DNA from: Cristatella mucedo
Lineage: Eukaryota; Bryozoa; Phylactolaemata; Cristatellidae
Direction: 5' to 3'
NCBI GenBank assembly: GCA_009760855.2
Contig: WPIO01000010.1
Span: forward strand, 7,152,501 to 7,172,500
DNA: 20,000 bases
Position numbers and translations under genes: made by a program. The notes beneath the pieces were generated by a model. It made no database searches. It was not told the origin of the DNA and was given only the letters and a program-made list of their open reading frames with translations. Shown piece by piece: positions 11,341-19,871 of the stretch; within the stretch, counting starts at the first letter, position 1; the number at the start of each line of letters is the position of its first letter.

Positions 11341-11765
11341 ATAGTTCACGAGTTTGTGATCATGCGTTTAGATTACTGTAGTTTTTTTTATTTTGGTCTC
11401 CGGCTCGGTCAGTGCACGTGGTCGTCTGCAACTGATGCAAAACCCTGCTGCTCGGCAGGTCTCTCGTCAACTGCGTTGCTAATGCATCACATCACTTCTG
11501 TCTGAGCTTCAGCGACTCCCTATCAAGAATCAAATCAATTTCAAAATCCTTAGTCTGGCTTACAAGTCACTTCACTCGCTAGCAGCAGCTTACGTAAGCG
11601 ACCACCTCGCTCCTCCAATCACGTGCTCTCGCACCGCTGGTTCCCGGTAGAGAGCCATGTTGTCGGAGCTCGCACTAAGTTAAAGTCTTTTGGTGATCGA
11701 GCTTCGTATGAATCAAAAGTCTGGAACTCGCTTTCGGGTCACTGCACGGATGACCTTGCATCTTT
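11341..11765 (+). pseudogene. L2-like LINE RT C-terminal region, frameshifted
   Basis: Starting at 11347 the reading gives EFVIMRLDYC. After a T-run and shift it gives RLQLMQNPAARQVSRQL, then LLSELQRLPIKNQINFKIL and SLAYKSLHSLAAAYVSDHLAPP from 11495, ending at a TAG at 11648. In a third frame from 11659 come ARTKLKSFGDRASYESKVWNSL and DDLASF. This is the same order as 4581-5050, so it covers the RT C-terminus of a family A relative. It has at least two frameshifts and one stop. The frame ends at TAA 11773-11775, inside the next LINE fragment, marking a junction. Confidence 0.88.
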
Positions 11766-11927
11766 CTCCATTTAAAGACCACTGGCAACAAAGGCTTTTG
11801 CTCCGTAGGTCCTAGACTGTGGAACTCACTTCCACGATTCTTAAGCAACAAGAAACCTTCAAGACTTGTTAACTTCAAAGTGTCTAGATTATTTCCGGAA
11901 TATCGGAAATGTTGGCGAAGCGATTGA
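11766..11927 (+). pseudogene. LINE family B RT C-terminus fragment
   Basis: A 53-codon frame begins LHLKTTGNKGFCSVGPRLWN and continues SLPRFLSNKKPSRL to a TGA at 11925-11927. The DNA and protein match 15159-15240 (LKTVGDRSFSSAGPRLWNSLPQFLRN) far better than the family A fragment just upstream, which has its own SFGDRASYESKVWNSL. So two C-termini of different LINE families lie end to end here. No start or upstream RT is present. Confidence 0.8.
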
Positions 11928-12289
11928 ACCTTAGTGGGCTATAAACTTCAAAGTGTTTGAAGCTCTCTAACGAAACTATGAGTAAGATATCATCTTACAC
12001 AACATGTAAGAGATTATGCAATCGGGCCAGAGGCCAGTGGTGTGGAGATGCAGGTAGGTGGGGGAAGGAAGAAATTGCTTATTCTACAGCGACGATGCCG
12101 ATAAAAGGTCACTCCCGTCATTCTTGACAGGCTCATGAAGCGCCTGTAAAGGGAACAATTTAAAGGCGAAAATAAAATCGTGTAAGTAGAAGCTAAGAAG
12201 ACCCAATTGTCCATGCTGATGATGCCATCCGAATCTTTTTTTTTAGCGCTTTCGGGCCAAAGATGGCCATTATGACACAACGGTGCCAT
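11928..12289. other. Unassigned sequence
   Basis: No gene is seen. A 12-base word, ACTTCAAAGTGT, occurs at about 11871 and again near 11945; it may be chance or a small duplication next to the LINE end. Confidence 0.4.
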
Positions 12290-12462
12290 TAAAAATACGA
12301 CTGGTTTAACAGACTCTTTTTGTATAGCGACAGAAAAGCTTTTGCGGCTATTACCGCCGCTTGCCGCGGCAATAAAGGATCGCTCACCGCAGGATTCAAA
12401 CCCGCGACTTCGAAGCAGAGGTCGTGAAAAGCAACCGCCATACCTAGAGTGCTATCACGGAA
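12290..12462 (-). mobile_element. SINE-1 copy b, tRNA-derived SINE
   Basis: The minus strand starts CCGTGATAGCACTCTAGG with an A box at 12443-12454. It continues through a GGTTG-CTTTTCA-CGACC anticodon-like stem and loop, a B box GGTTTGAATCC (12392-12402), the body GCGATCCTTTATTGCCGC, and the tail with TCGCTATACAAAAAG. This is the long form of the variable region. The GGTTG/CGACC stem with a 7-base loop, and the extra hairpin-like stretch before the T arm, suggest descent from a class II (Ser or Leu type) tRNA, which is an inference. Confidence 0.85.
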
Positions 12463-12562
12463 CACAAAGCCATTACCATAACTCATGACTTCGCTCTTTT
12501 GTACTGAAGAACTAGGCTCAACGTGACGATGCCGGTACTGATGTCTAAGTCAGCTGACGACT

Positions 12563-12712
12563 AGTAGGCCTTAGCCCAGCGATAAGGTTCGCGTTCTTCA
12601 CGACCTAGGTCATCGGTTGGAATCGGTTAGTAGGAAATCCTTTATTTCCACCTGCAAGGCTCTTCTGTCGCAATAGAAATGAGGCTGTTTAATCGGCAGC
12701 TAAGAGATTTTA
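12563..12712 (+). mobile_element. SINE-1 copy d, diverged
   Basis: On the plus strand TTAGCCCAGCGATAAGG (12571-12587) is an A-box head. CACGACCTAGGTCATCGG with a weak B box GGTTGGAATCG (12615-12625) follows, then AAATCCTTTATT and the tail CTCTTCTGTCGCAATAGAAA-TGAGGCTGTTTAATC. The order matches copies a to c, but the sequence is more decayed and has the short variable region as in copy a. It lies about 100 bases from copy b in opposite orientation. Confidence 0.75.
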
Positions 12713-13950
12713 GCTTGCAGCATTAAGAACAATATTTCACCTTGCTTAACTGACCTTCAGCTTTCACACCTGGTAAGTGTAATCTGTCAGGGCTTGCTCA
12801 ACCTTGAAGAAGAACTCAAGATAATGGGCCTGATGTAGAGGCAGACAGCTGCTGCAAGCCACGACTGGGTGGCGTCAACTCAAGACGGTAATTTCTATGG
12901 CCATTCGATATCAAACGTTTACCGTTTGGTTTTGATCAACATTTGATTATTCTAATAATTTAAAGCTGTGCTGTGTCTTGCGCGTGATAAAAAAATATGA
13001 TATTTGCAATATTAAGCAACCATCAAGGGGTTATTGCTCCTTCTACTACTTAACAGACAATGAATCTGACTAAAGTTGTAACAAAGCTCATTGTTTCAGC
13101 TATAGAGTTAAATATGAACCTGAGCAGTCATGCTACGTCTGGAGCACGTGCCGCGACTCGTCTGGAAATTCTTGACCTGCAATGGCAGTAATATCAAAAG
13201 CAGCGAAGAATGACGTGAAGAAAATCAGAAAAGCTGGCTACGCAATAAGACCTCGGCTCACGTGATCCGTCATCGTGGAGCCTGACGTGGCTCTAAACTT
13301 AGCATTTGGAAGAGGACACTTTGGCGACACGGAAAGACCGTGCTTTGTAAAAAAGAACATAAGTCACGATGCCATTCCTTTATGTCCTGTTGTGTCCTGC
13401 CATTACAAATGGAAGAAGTGGCAAAAATAGCCGAATTTAGTCCCCATCTCTCGGTGACTTTCAATTCTGCATAGCCGCCGACTTATCGAATCTGATTTCC
13501 ATGTAGTATTTCGGCTATTAAAGAAGAGCATTGGCGGAAACGTGTGGAGATCGTGTGGAAAGCTGGTCACAAATGTTTTCGAGTCTACGTTAGGAATTTA
13601 CTTGCAGCATGACAAAAAACAAGATTGTTACTTTCGTGCAGGTTATATAACTCAAATAACATAACCTCATCGCTCAATGATTTTTGCAGCAACTATAAGA
13701 TGATTTTAGCATTTTGAAATGTCACATTCGGCGGTAGCGCTTGTGAGACCTTGTTAGGTATGCAATTCTAGCGGCGGTGCCCTCTGCGCACAATCAAATA
13801 CTTAAAAGAGCATATCAAACATACAACAAAAAAATATAAAAAAAAATATAAACCACGCCAATAGCCATTTGCTGTAGAGCTGTAAATGTATGACCCTCAA
13901 ACAGGGATCCTGCGACGAATAAGAAATGAAATATTTTAATAGCCTGAATA
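12713..13950. other. Unassigned region
   Basis: I see no domain, repeat family or RNA gene. A minus-strand frame at 13270-13464 is short and featureless. A-runs near 13830-13850 are simple A/T-rich sequence. Confidence 0.4.
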
Positions 13951-14182
13951 AAAACTATGGGGAAGCAGGGGAAGTATGGTAAAACTACAAGAAGCAGGAA
14001 AGCATGGTAAAACTACGGGAAGCAGGGGAAGTATGGGAAAACTACGGAAGGCAGTAGAAGTATGGGAAAACTACGGGAAGCAGTGGAAGTATGGGAAAAC
14101 TACGGGAAGCAGTGGAAGTATGGGAAAACTACGGGAAGCAGTGGAAGTATGGAAAAACTACGGGAAGCAGTGGAAGCGTGAC
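13951..14182. repeat. 29-bp minisatellite, about 8 units
   Basis: The unit GGGAAGCAGTGGAAGTATGG-GAAAACTAC repeats from 13960. Units 1 to 4 are diverged (unit 2 has 28 bases), units 5 and 6 (14075-14132) are identical, unit 7 has one change, and the array ends in a partial unit 8 with a partial unit at its front. The strand is strongly purine-biased. Because 29 is not a multiple of 3, the open frame across it (13976-14251) cycles through all three frames, giving a 29-residue period (for example EVWENYGKQW). It is a by-product rather than a gene. Confidence 0.96.
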
Positions 14183-14659
14183 GAGGAATTCGTTGATTTT
14201 TCAGGCTTTTTAAAACACAATATCGGCTTGACCAAATACATATCACTATGAATAGTACCAAGAGATGCTTTCAGCAAATGCCAATGGACTGGTAACATGT
14301 GTAAAGCACTACAAGGACTTATGGGGCGTATAGGCGCTTTGCAAACATTATGAAGTATTGCATTTTAAAAACCAAGTCGGCAATCAGAGCTCGGTCAAAT
14401 AAAAACATGAAATTTTTTTGTACAGTTACCTAAGAGAACTTGGATCTCTCAAGGCACCTAAAATGCATTGGAAGGCAAGTCCGTGTAACTTGGCAAAGCA
14501 CGTGAATGCACAGCTGAAGTGAAAAACAGTAGCCGCTGAAAATGTGCAGCAAACGTGGGTAAATGAACACATTAATAGGTAGGTCTTCGATATAAAATAA
14601 TTCCTTTCGCAAATAACATAAAAACTGATTGATACTTGACCAGATTTTAACTCACTTTT
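14183..14659. other. Unassigned sequence
   Basis: Nothing is recognised. Two overlapping minus-strand frames (14426-14662) have Cys/Phe-rich products without any domain. Confidence 0.4.
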
Positions 14660-14740
14660 CATTTAGTCCAGTGATTAAGTGTCACGCAGAACTTAGGTCG
14701 TGCATTTCACAAAGTGAGGTGATTGAATCCGAATAGCGGC
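14660..14740 (+). mobile_element. Possible decayed tRNA-derived SINE head
   Basis: TTAGTCCAGTGATTAAG (14663-14679) resembles an A box, and GGTGATTGAATCC (14718-14730) a B box. Between them AACTTAGGTC and GTGCATTT parallel the AACCAAGGTC ... ATGCATTT of SINE-2 at 19908-19932. The similarity is weak and no SINE tail follows, so this is only a candidate. Confidence 0.35.
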
Positions 14741-14866
14741 GTAGTCTGCCTAACGAATTTACAATGGGTATGAGATAGGGGTATATTGCAGGATCTCAGC
14801 CAGGGGAATAAATTTGGAATGAGAAGACACGCCCACCAAAGCAAATTCCATGGACGTGTGTAATGA

Positions 14867-15037
14867 TTCTGCTCGCTGTAATGTAATGTAATTTAACTCC
14901 GTCTTTAACTGCACAAAGCAAAAGGACTGTGTGGGTGTTATGCAGAAGAGTTTTCTGTAGAGCACTGAAAGCCTAACTGGTTTTCAGTGCGCATACGGTG
15001 GCCTACGACTTGAAAGCTGGCTTGAAAGTGGGCATTG
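14867..15037 (-). mobile_element. LINE family B 3-prime end, copy 2
   Basis: The minus strand of this segment matches the plus strand of 15338-15523. Matching blocks are CCCACTTTC, GCATACGGT/ATTCGGT, GCTTTCAGTGC, AACTCT, AACACCCAC, TTTGTG, GGAGTTA and an ATTACATTAC tail. Similarity continues a few bases past the tail (TTCTGC-TCGCT). It is a 5-prime-truncated, UTR-only insertion, or the second arm of a local inverted duplication. Confidence 0.75.
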
Positions 15038-15058
15038 AGGTGAAGCAGGGGAAAAAAG

Positions 15059-15523
15059 GTGAGGAGTCTATTGGGAACTGAACTGCTGCCTCAGTTTCAG
15101 CCTGTTCGCGCCCTCAGGTCCTGTGTGGACAATAAGTTAGCTGTCCCATTTCTCTGCTTAAAGACAGTTGGCGACAGAAGCTTTAGCTCTGCAGGTCCTA
15201 GACTGTGGAACTCGCTTCCACAATTCTTACGCAACGACATCTACTCTCCAACTGCCGACTATGGCACATCTTTTTCAGCGGTCCTGAACTGCTACTTCTA
15301 TGCTACTCAATACCTCAACTGCTCTCCTAACTCTGCTATGCTTCCCACTTTCTCTTTGTTGCGTGAGACGAAGTCTGTTGGCTACCGAATGCGTACCGAA
15401 AGCCGGTTAGGCTGTGAGTGCGCTATACAAAACTCTCCTGCGTAACACCCACATAGTCTTTATGACTTTGTGGAGTTACTGACGGAGATACATCACATTA
15501 CATTACACTTTAGCGATGCAGAA
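15059..15523 (+). pseudogene. LINE family B RT C-terminus with 3-prime UTR and tail
   Basis: An open frame from 15059 to 15445 contains CVDNKLAVPFLCLKTVGDRS, FSSAGPRLWNSLPQFLRN, the hallmark end of L2/CR1-type RTs. The frame then runs on past the expected terminus, into sequence that matches only LINE untranslated copies. The true C-terminus is therefore probably near 15245 and the rest is read-through. The UTR carries GTGCGCTATACAAAACTCTC (15418-15437) and an ATTACATTAC tail (about 15496-15508). Upstream RT parts are absent, so it is truncated. The first methionine is not a real start. Confidence 0.82.
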
Positions 15524-15668
15524 GTAACAATCCGAAGCATGGTTAGTTTGTTCTCTCCAAATCATTGGTACTCCAAATGGCATGCATTTGCATTGACTTT
15601 TAAACCAGTCTCAAATTTTCTACACATGGTGTGCACATCATTTGTGGCGCCCATGTCTCATCCGGTTG

Positions 15669-15756
15669 TAGGACATTTCCCCCCTGATCGTTTCCCCCCT
15701 CGGACATTTGCCCCTGGTGGACCCTAGGACATTCCCCCCTCGTAGGACATTTCCCC
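15669..15756 (+). repeat. C-run repeat with unit like TAGGACATTTCCCCCCT
   Basis: Five imperfect units are visible: 15669-15685, 15691-15700 (partial), 15701-15715, 15725-15740 and 15743-15756. Each has GGACATTT or a remnant, then a run of C and usually a T. The same unit occurs in reverse orientation at 16622-16725. I do not know the family. Confidence 0.8.
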
Positions 15757-15788
15757 GATGTTAATGAATGTATAACTAAGAATGCTTA

Positions 15789-15792
<4 letters not shown>

Positions 15793-15829
<37 letters not shown>
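15793..15829. repeat. (TA)n microsatellite
   Basis: A pure alternating TA run lies directly beside the A/T-rich tail of SINE-1 copy c. It may have grown from that tail. Confidence 0.95.
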
Positions 15830-15831
<2 letters not shown>

Positions 15832-15952
15832 CAAATAAATAATAAATAAATAAATCCTTGCTGACTAAACAGCCTCTTTTTTGTATAGCGACAGAAGAGC
15901 CTTAACGGCTATCACCACCGCTTGCAGTGGCGATAAAGAATCGCCCACCGCA

Positions 15953-16014
15953 GGAATCGAACCCACGACCTCGGGACCGAGGTCGTGAAAGCAACCGCCT
16001 TACCTAGTGTGCCG
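15953..16014 (-). promoter_or_regulatory. RNA polymerase III internal promoter of SINE-1 copy c
   Basis: The A box CGGCACACTAGG (16003-16014) departs from TRGCNNAGYNGG at its first base and at the AGY position. The B box GGTTCGATTCC (15953-15963) fits the consensus fully. The gap is 39 bases, longer than in copy a by the extra variable arm. Confidence 0.7.
15964..15987. repeat. Perfect 11-bp inverted repeat in SINE-1 copy c
   Basis: CACGACCTCGG (15964-15974) and CCGAGGTCGTG (15977-15987) are exact complements separated by two bases. In the RNA this would form a stable hairpin in the place of the variable arm. Copies a and d carry a shortened version. Confidence 0.9.
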
Positions 16015-16110
16015 TCACGGCAAATGAAGTCCCCGCTCTATTAAAATAAAATCAATTCAACATAATTAGAAGGATGGATGGATTAGAAAGTTGGTTTCTA
16101 ATGGAGCGAG

Positions 16111-16160
16111 CGGCGGCTGCAGTTGCGGCGGTTGCGGCGGTTGCGGCGGCAGCGGCGGCG
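16111..16160. repeat. GCG-rich short tandem repeat, 9-bp unit GTTGCGGCG
   Basis: GTTGCGGCG occurs three times (16122-16148), flanked by GCGGCG and GCAGCGGCG. The plus-strand frame over it encodes an alanine or glycine run (16074-16304) with no recognised domain. The surrounding 16100-16290 is a local GC-rich pocket. Confidence 0.9.
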
Positions 16161-16398
16161 AGCTATACAGTTCGGTCCTGCTGGAGTTCCGTCCTGCTCG
16201 ACGCCGCCAGGCACGTGTTCGTAACCGTCAAAGTGGGCGGGCGCTACGACATGCCGCGCGTTCCTGCAAATGAGCGCGAAGCCTCAAAGGTCTACAGAGT
16301 ATAACTCGACCTTAAGAGATCTCGTTACGCCCTAATACGCACTAATTAAAGCGCGGAATACAAGCGAGGGTAGATTTAGACGGCGGAGGCACAGCCCG

Positions 16399-16610
16399 CC
16401 CTAAACCCTAAATCCTAAACCCTAAAACCCTAAACACTATACCCTAAAACCCTAAACACTAAACCCTAAAATCCTAAACACTAAACCCTAAACCCTAAAA
16501 AACTAAACCCTAAACACTAAACTCTAAACCCTGAAAACCCTAAACCCTAAACACTAAACCCTAAGCCCTGAAATCCCTAAATCCTAAAACCCTAAGCATG
16601 AAACCCTAAA
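16399..16610. repeat. Degenerate telomere-like CCCTAAA array
   Basis: About 14 exact CCCTAAA units are interspersed with variants (CACTAAA, TCCTAAA, CCCTGAA, CCCTAAG) and extra A bases over 212 bp. CCCTAAA/TTTAGGG is the telomere repeat of plants, many algae and some protists; most animals use TTAGGG or TTAGG. The interruptions show an old or interstitial array, not a working chromosome end. Both flanks are ordinary sequence. Confidence 0.95.
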
Positions 16611-16621
16611 CCACATACCCG

Positions 16622-16725
16622 AGGGGAAATGTCCTACCCCAGGGGAAATGTCGGGGGGGGGGAATGTACGGAGGGGGGGAAATGTACGGGGGGGGGGACG
16701 TCCAGGGGGAAATTTCCGTACCCGT
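16622..16725 (-). repeat. G-run repeat, inverted relative to 15669-15756
   Basis: Units such as AGGGGAAATGTCCTA (16622-16636), AGGGGAAATGTCGG and GGGGAAATGTACGG are the reverse complement of the GGACATTTCCCC unit at 15669-15756. G-runs of 10, 7 and 10 lie at 16653-16662, 16673-16679 and 16688-16697. With the shorter runs they could form a G-quadruplex on the plus strand. Confidence 0.8.
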
Positions 16726-19380
16726 CTTTTCCCGATCTCCCAGTTTTAATCGGAAGTGGGCGTGATAGCACTGTTTTATGAGTATAGTAATCGGTCGCCG
16801 CTGCTCTTTTGTCAAGAATCTCCCGCAGATGTAGCCAAATATACGTGGATAATTCGTACACTCCCTTGGCATTGTACATCATAAATATCCGTTGATTTAA
16901 AACAACTATATAAAACCAACAAAATGGCTAATTGCTCTACAAAAAATAACACAATATCTATGTCATTGAGTGACTGTAACAAGTAAATCTAATGAAAGCC
17001 AATATCATTATAAGCAACCATTAATGTTAAAGTGTACCTGATCTTTGATAAACACAATTTACCAAACCTGACGTGCCAAAGCAAAACAAAATACACCACA
17101 AATCATCATTTGTGATGCATATTTAGAAAACAATACCAAATACCGGACAACTAATATCACGCAGACCCGTGTATAGACAGGCTATTGTTTGTGCTTTTTG
17201 CTACAACGATGTTGTTGTCAGAGCGCCGTGCAAAATATTGAGCGAGCGCTGTGTCGCTATCGCTGGCGTATTGCGAGCTTCAGGTTCTCCAAAATTGCAC
17301 GTGATGTGCTGCTACTCCAATTGGTGAGGGTCTCGTGGTCATAACGATGTCTATACCCGAAGTGCATGCTAAAAGAATGCAATTACCATGCTACAGGGGC
17401 CGAAAAATGCAAGTTCACCTATGTGTAGCAATCTGTGCCATTTAGCCACTTACATAGATGCAGAAACGTCAAGATACGACTGCCCGATGCAATCGAAAAC
17501 ACGCAGTACAAGCGAAAGTCCGAACTCAGAAACATGAAAGCTCCGGAAATCGCTGTACTTTTGATTCCTACCCTTATTTGAAGGAGTCACAATGAGTTTT
17601 CGCAGGTCGTAGACCAGACAGCAGCTCGCTTTCCTTTTTTCCACATATGCTTCAACAAATGACTCCTGCACGCCTGTGATCAGCTAGCTCATCATGGAAA
17701 GCAGTTAGATAAGGTCGGACTGGCTCATAACCATATTCTACGAGTTGGCTGTCACAAGATCAACAGCACTGGTCTGTGAAGCACATCTCAATAATAGAGC
17801 CTGCACTTTAAATAAGCAGTGCCTCTTGAGGATACCGTATTCCGGGGAGACATGTCCGGGATTAAGCCAAGGAAGAACTAGATTTGCCTTGCCCGAGGTA
17901 GTCTGTGATCGGAAGGCTGAAGCGGTCTGTCAGGCAACCAAACGGCCCGATGCACCACCATGTGGTGGATTGGATCGCGGTCGCTACCGGGTGCTTGCGT
18001 GTGTGTGTTTGCGTGCGTCCGTACGTGTGTGCGTCCGTGCTAACGGTCTTGGTACTGTCCTGATGCTGTTTTAAAACATGCTGTCACAGCTAGTGGACGG
18101 TGAAGCAGCTAGCATGCCTGCAGCCAGACCTTGTCGTCAGCTGCAGCTGCGAATGCAACCGTGTAACCCTCAAGGCCCCGCTGCCCGGCAAAGATGCAGG
18201 CATGCCATCTGCGAGTCACCTGATTCAGCCCTCGTTGGCTACCGTGCGCACTCCCACGAATGTAAAGCATCTTCGTTATAAGACCATCGAAAGGAGGCTG
18301 TGGTTGTGACCAGGTGCAACTGCTTGACAAGCCATGCTAGCCGTGAATACTGGGTTGTTGAAAGATTTTGATCGCTCGAAAGTTGCTTAGGCGGTGCCTG
18401 GCTCTTCTATAAGGTTACGATTAACTTAGAATGGTAATGGGAGAGGTTGTTATGGTCTTACGAGCACCGAAATGGCATGCAGTTGAGGGACCATTAATTA
18501 CGGATGGCAGACAGAGGAAAGGCGATGGCAATGACCAGCTTGATCCTTTTTTCGGGCTGCCCTCCGTTGTTCGACGTGCTGTTGCTCCTTGACAATAATA
18601 GTAACCAATCTTGTATAATTTTGTGGATACTGAGCTCCTGTGTGACTTCTTTTCAGTCTTCTAGGAGGATGAATTTGTTGAAGGATTGTATCCATAATAC
18701 ACCCCAAAAAAGATGTATGTTTTTGCTGACGAATCAAAAAATTTTCTTATTGGCAACGTTGGGGTGTAATTACCATTGATACTAGCTTATTTGCACGCTT
18801 TGAAGTGTGTGGTTGCTGACATTCTTTTCTTGTTGGCCGTCTCATCGCAACGGCCCTACTTATTTCCTTGAACATTCATGCTTATCCGGTTTGGTCCGCT
18901 GAGTGCAGATATTCGGTTAGCTCTCGGTAAGGCCTTACCAACAACCAGGCTGAGTTCGAAGGCTTATAGCTTTCCTACATTAGACTGATCGGACTTGACA
19001 CCAAAACTTGCAAGACCGTCGGCATGGTAAACGCCGTGCCTACAGCATGGCTGGGACAGCTGCTTGCGAGGACAGACAGCAGCATCATTAATGAGTCAAG
19101 GAAAATCATTATTCGCATTCATCTCAATAGGGTGCAGTAGGCATCGATGTGGCAGCGTATGCGATTGCATTGATTGCGTGACTACGCGTTCGTGGTATAC
19201 CGCATAGTATGTGAACGTGTCCTGCGAGTAGAGGCTCGTGACCTTATGTGCTTGGATACGGCAAAGCTGTGCCCAAGTCTCCCTTGCACCACGTGCGGTC
19301 GGTTTGTCCATAAGTCACTTTGACCTGTACACGATGCATTAAATACCTTTTTCAGCTGTTCCACGCTTGGATGCTTTTCC
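16726..19380. other. Long unassigned region with a short TG-rich patch
   Basis: No recognised gene or repeat family. The part 16880-17160 is A/T-rich. A TG/CG-rich patch lies at 17995-18050 (alternating GTGTG and GCGTCCGT). Open frames at 17745-18074 and 18078-18330 overlap on both strands or lack an ATG start and have no domain. The frames at 18498-18779 are similar chance frames. Confidence 0.4.
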
Positions 19381-19870
19381 GGTGACCTTTTTTTGTAGAG
19401 ATCCGCTTGTAGGTTAGCGCCTCCCACGGTCCCCCAACTCCAGGCCTGAGGCCTCAGCGTCGTTCTCGATGGCTTTCGAGGGTTCGATGGCTCGTGCCGA
19501 TGTGCGCGCGAAGAAGGGCACTCAATAGTCCGGCTTTGTCGTAGAGCGCCTCGCGCGGCTTCGGCGGTGCACAATCGGCTGCTGCGGGATCGAACGCCGT
19601 TCATTGCCGCAGCAGCCGAGCCGCGCCGGGGTGGTCGCTGCGAGGTGCGAGCCCTTTTCCTGTTCGGCTTGCACCACTGTTCGGCCAGCGACGCTACCGC
19701 TTGCGTTCGGCATAATTTCTCGCCGCGGGTCTTTCAGCCTCGACACGTCGTGGGAACTCACAGTCCGCAAAGGAATGGAAAGACCGAAGTCACTCCTCGG
19801 GGAGATCAGCCATTTCGGCTCCGCCAGGCCGGAAAATGGCGCGCCGTGGCGGGCGCCGGCTAGCGATCTC
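19381..19870. other. CpG-rich segment with inverted repeats
   Basis: CpG and GC content rise clearly between about 19400 and 19870. There are overlapping open frames on both strands (19182-19604 minus, 140 codons; 19567-19891 plus), none with a recognised domain. The segment holds a 12-base palindrome CTGAGGCCTCAG (19446-19457) and a perfect 13-bp inverted repeat at 19575-19619. It could be a CpG island, the start of a gene lying beyond the window, or part of an unknown element. I cannot choose between these. Confidence 0.45.
19575..19619. repeat. Perfect 13-bp inverted repeat, 19-base loop
   Basis: TCGGCTGCTGCGG (19575-19587) is the exact reverse complement of CCGCAGCAGCCGA (19607-19619). 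The GC-rich stem would be stable as RNA or as a DNA cruciform. It is not followed by a T-run that would suggest a pol III terminator. Confidence 0.9.
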
Positions 19871-19871
19871 T

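Larger units (their letters stand above)
14867..15523. repeat. Large imperfect inverted repeat, arms about 160 bp
   Basis: The arms are 14867-15037 and 15338-15523, with about 300 bases between. Both arms are family B 3-prime ends in opposite orientation. A transcript crossing the whole region could fold into a long imperfect hairpin. There is no evidence of transcription in the sequence itself. Confidence 0.7.
15832..16021 (-). mobile_element. SINE-1 copy c, best preserved, with (ATTT)n tail
   Basis: On the minus strand the head GCCGTGACGGCACACTAGG holds the A box (16003-16014). The perfect B box GGTTCGATTCC lies at 15953-15963. Then follow the body GCGATTCTTTATCGCCACTG, the tail with TCTGTCGCTATACAAAAAAG, and a (TTTA)n end near 15832-15855. 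The variable region is a perfect 11-bp inverted repeat (15964-15987), fitting a class II tRNA with a long variable arm. Length is about 190 bp including the tail. Of the copies here it is nearest to a working pol III promoter. Confidence 0.9.

Noticed and set aside
13976-14251. Open frame of 91 codons encoding repeats like EVWENYGKQW
   Set aside because: It is a shadow of the 29-bp minisatellite: the unit length is not a multiple of three and all three frames are open through the array.
16074-16304. Alanine-rich 76-codon frame
   Set aside because: It arises from the GCG-rich tandem repeat; the remainder has no recognised domain and the other frame is equally open.
17745-18074. Cysteine-rich 109-codon frame
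   Set aside because: The frame has no ATG at its start (it begins TTG), covers a TG-rich patch, and shows no regular cysteine spacing of a known family.
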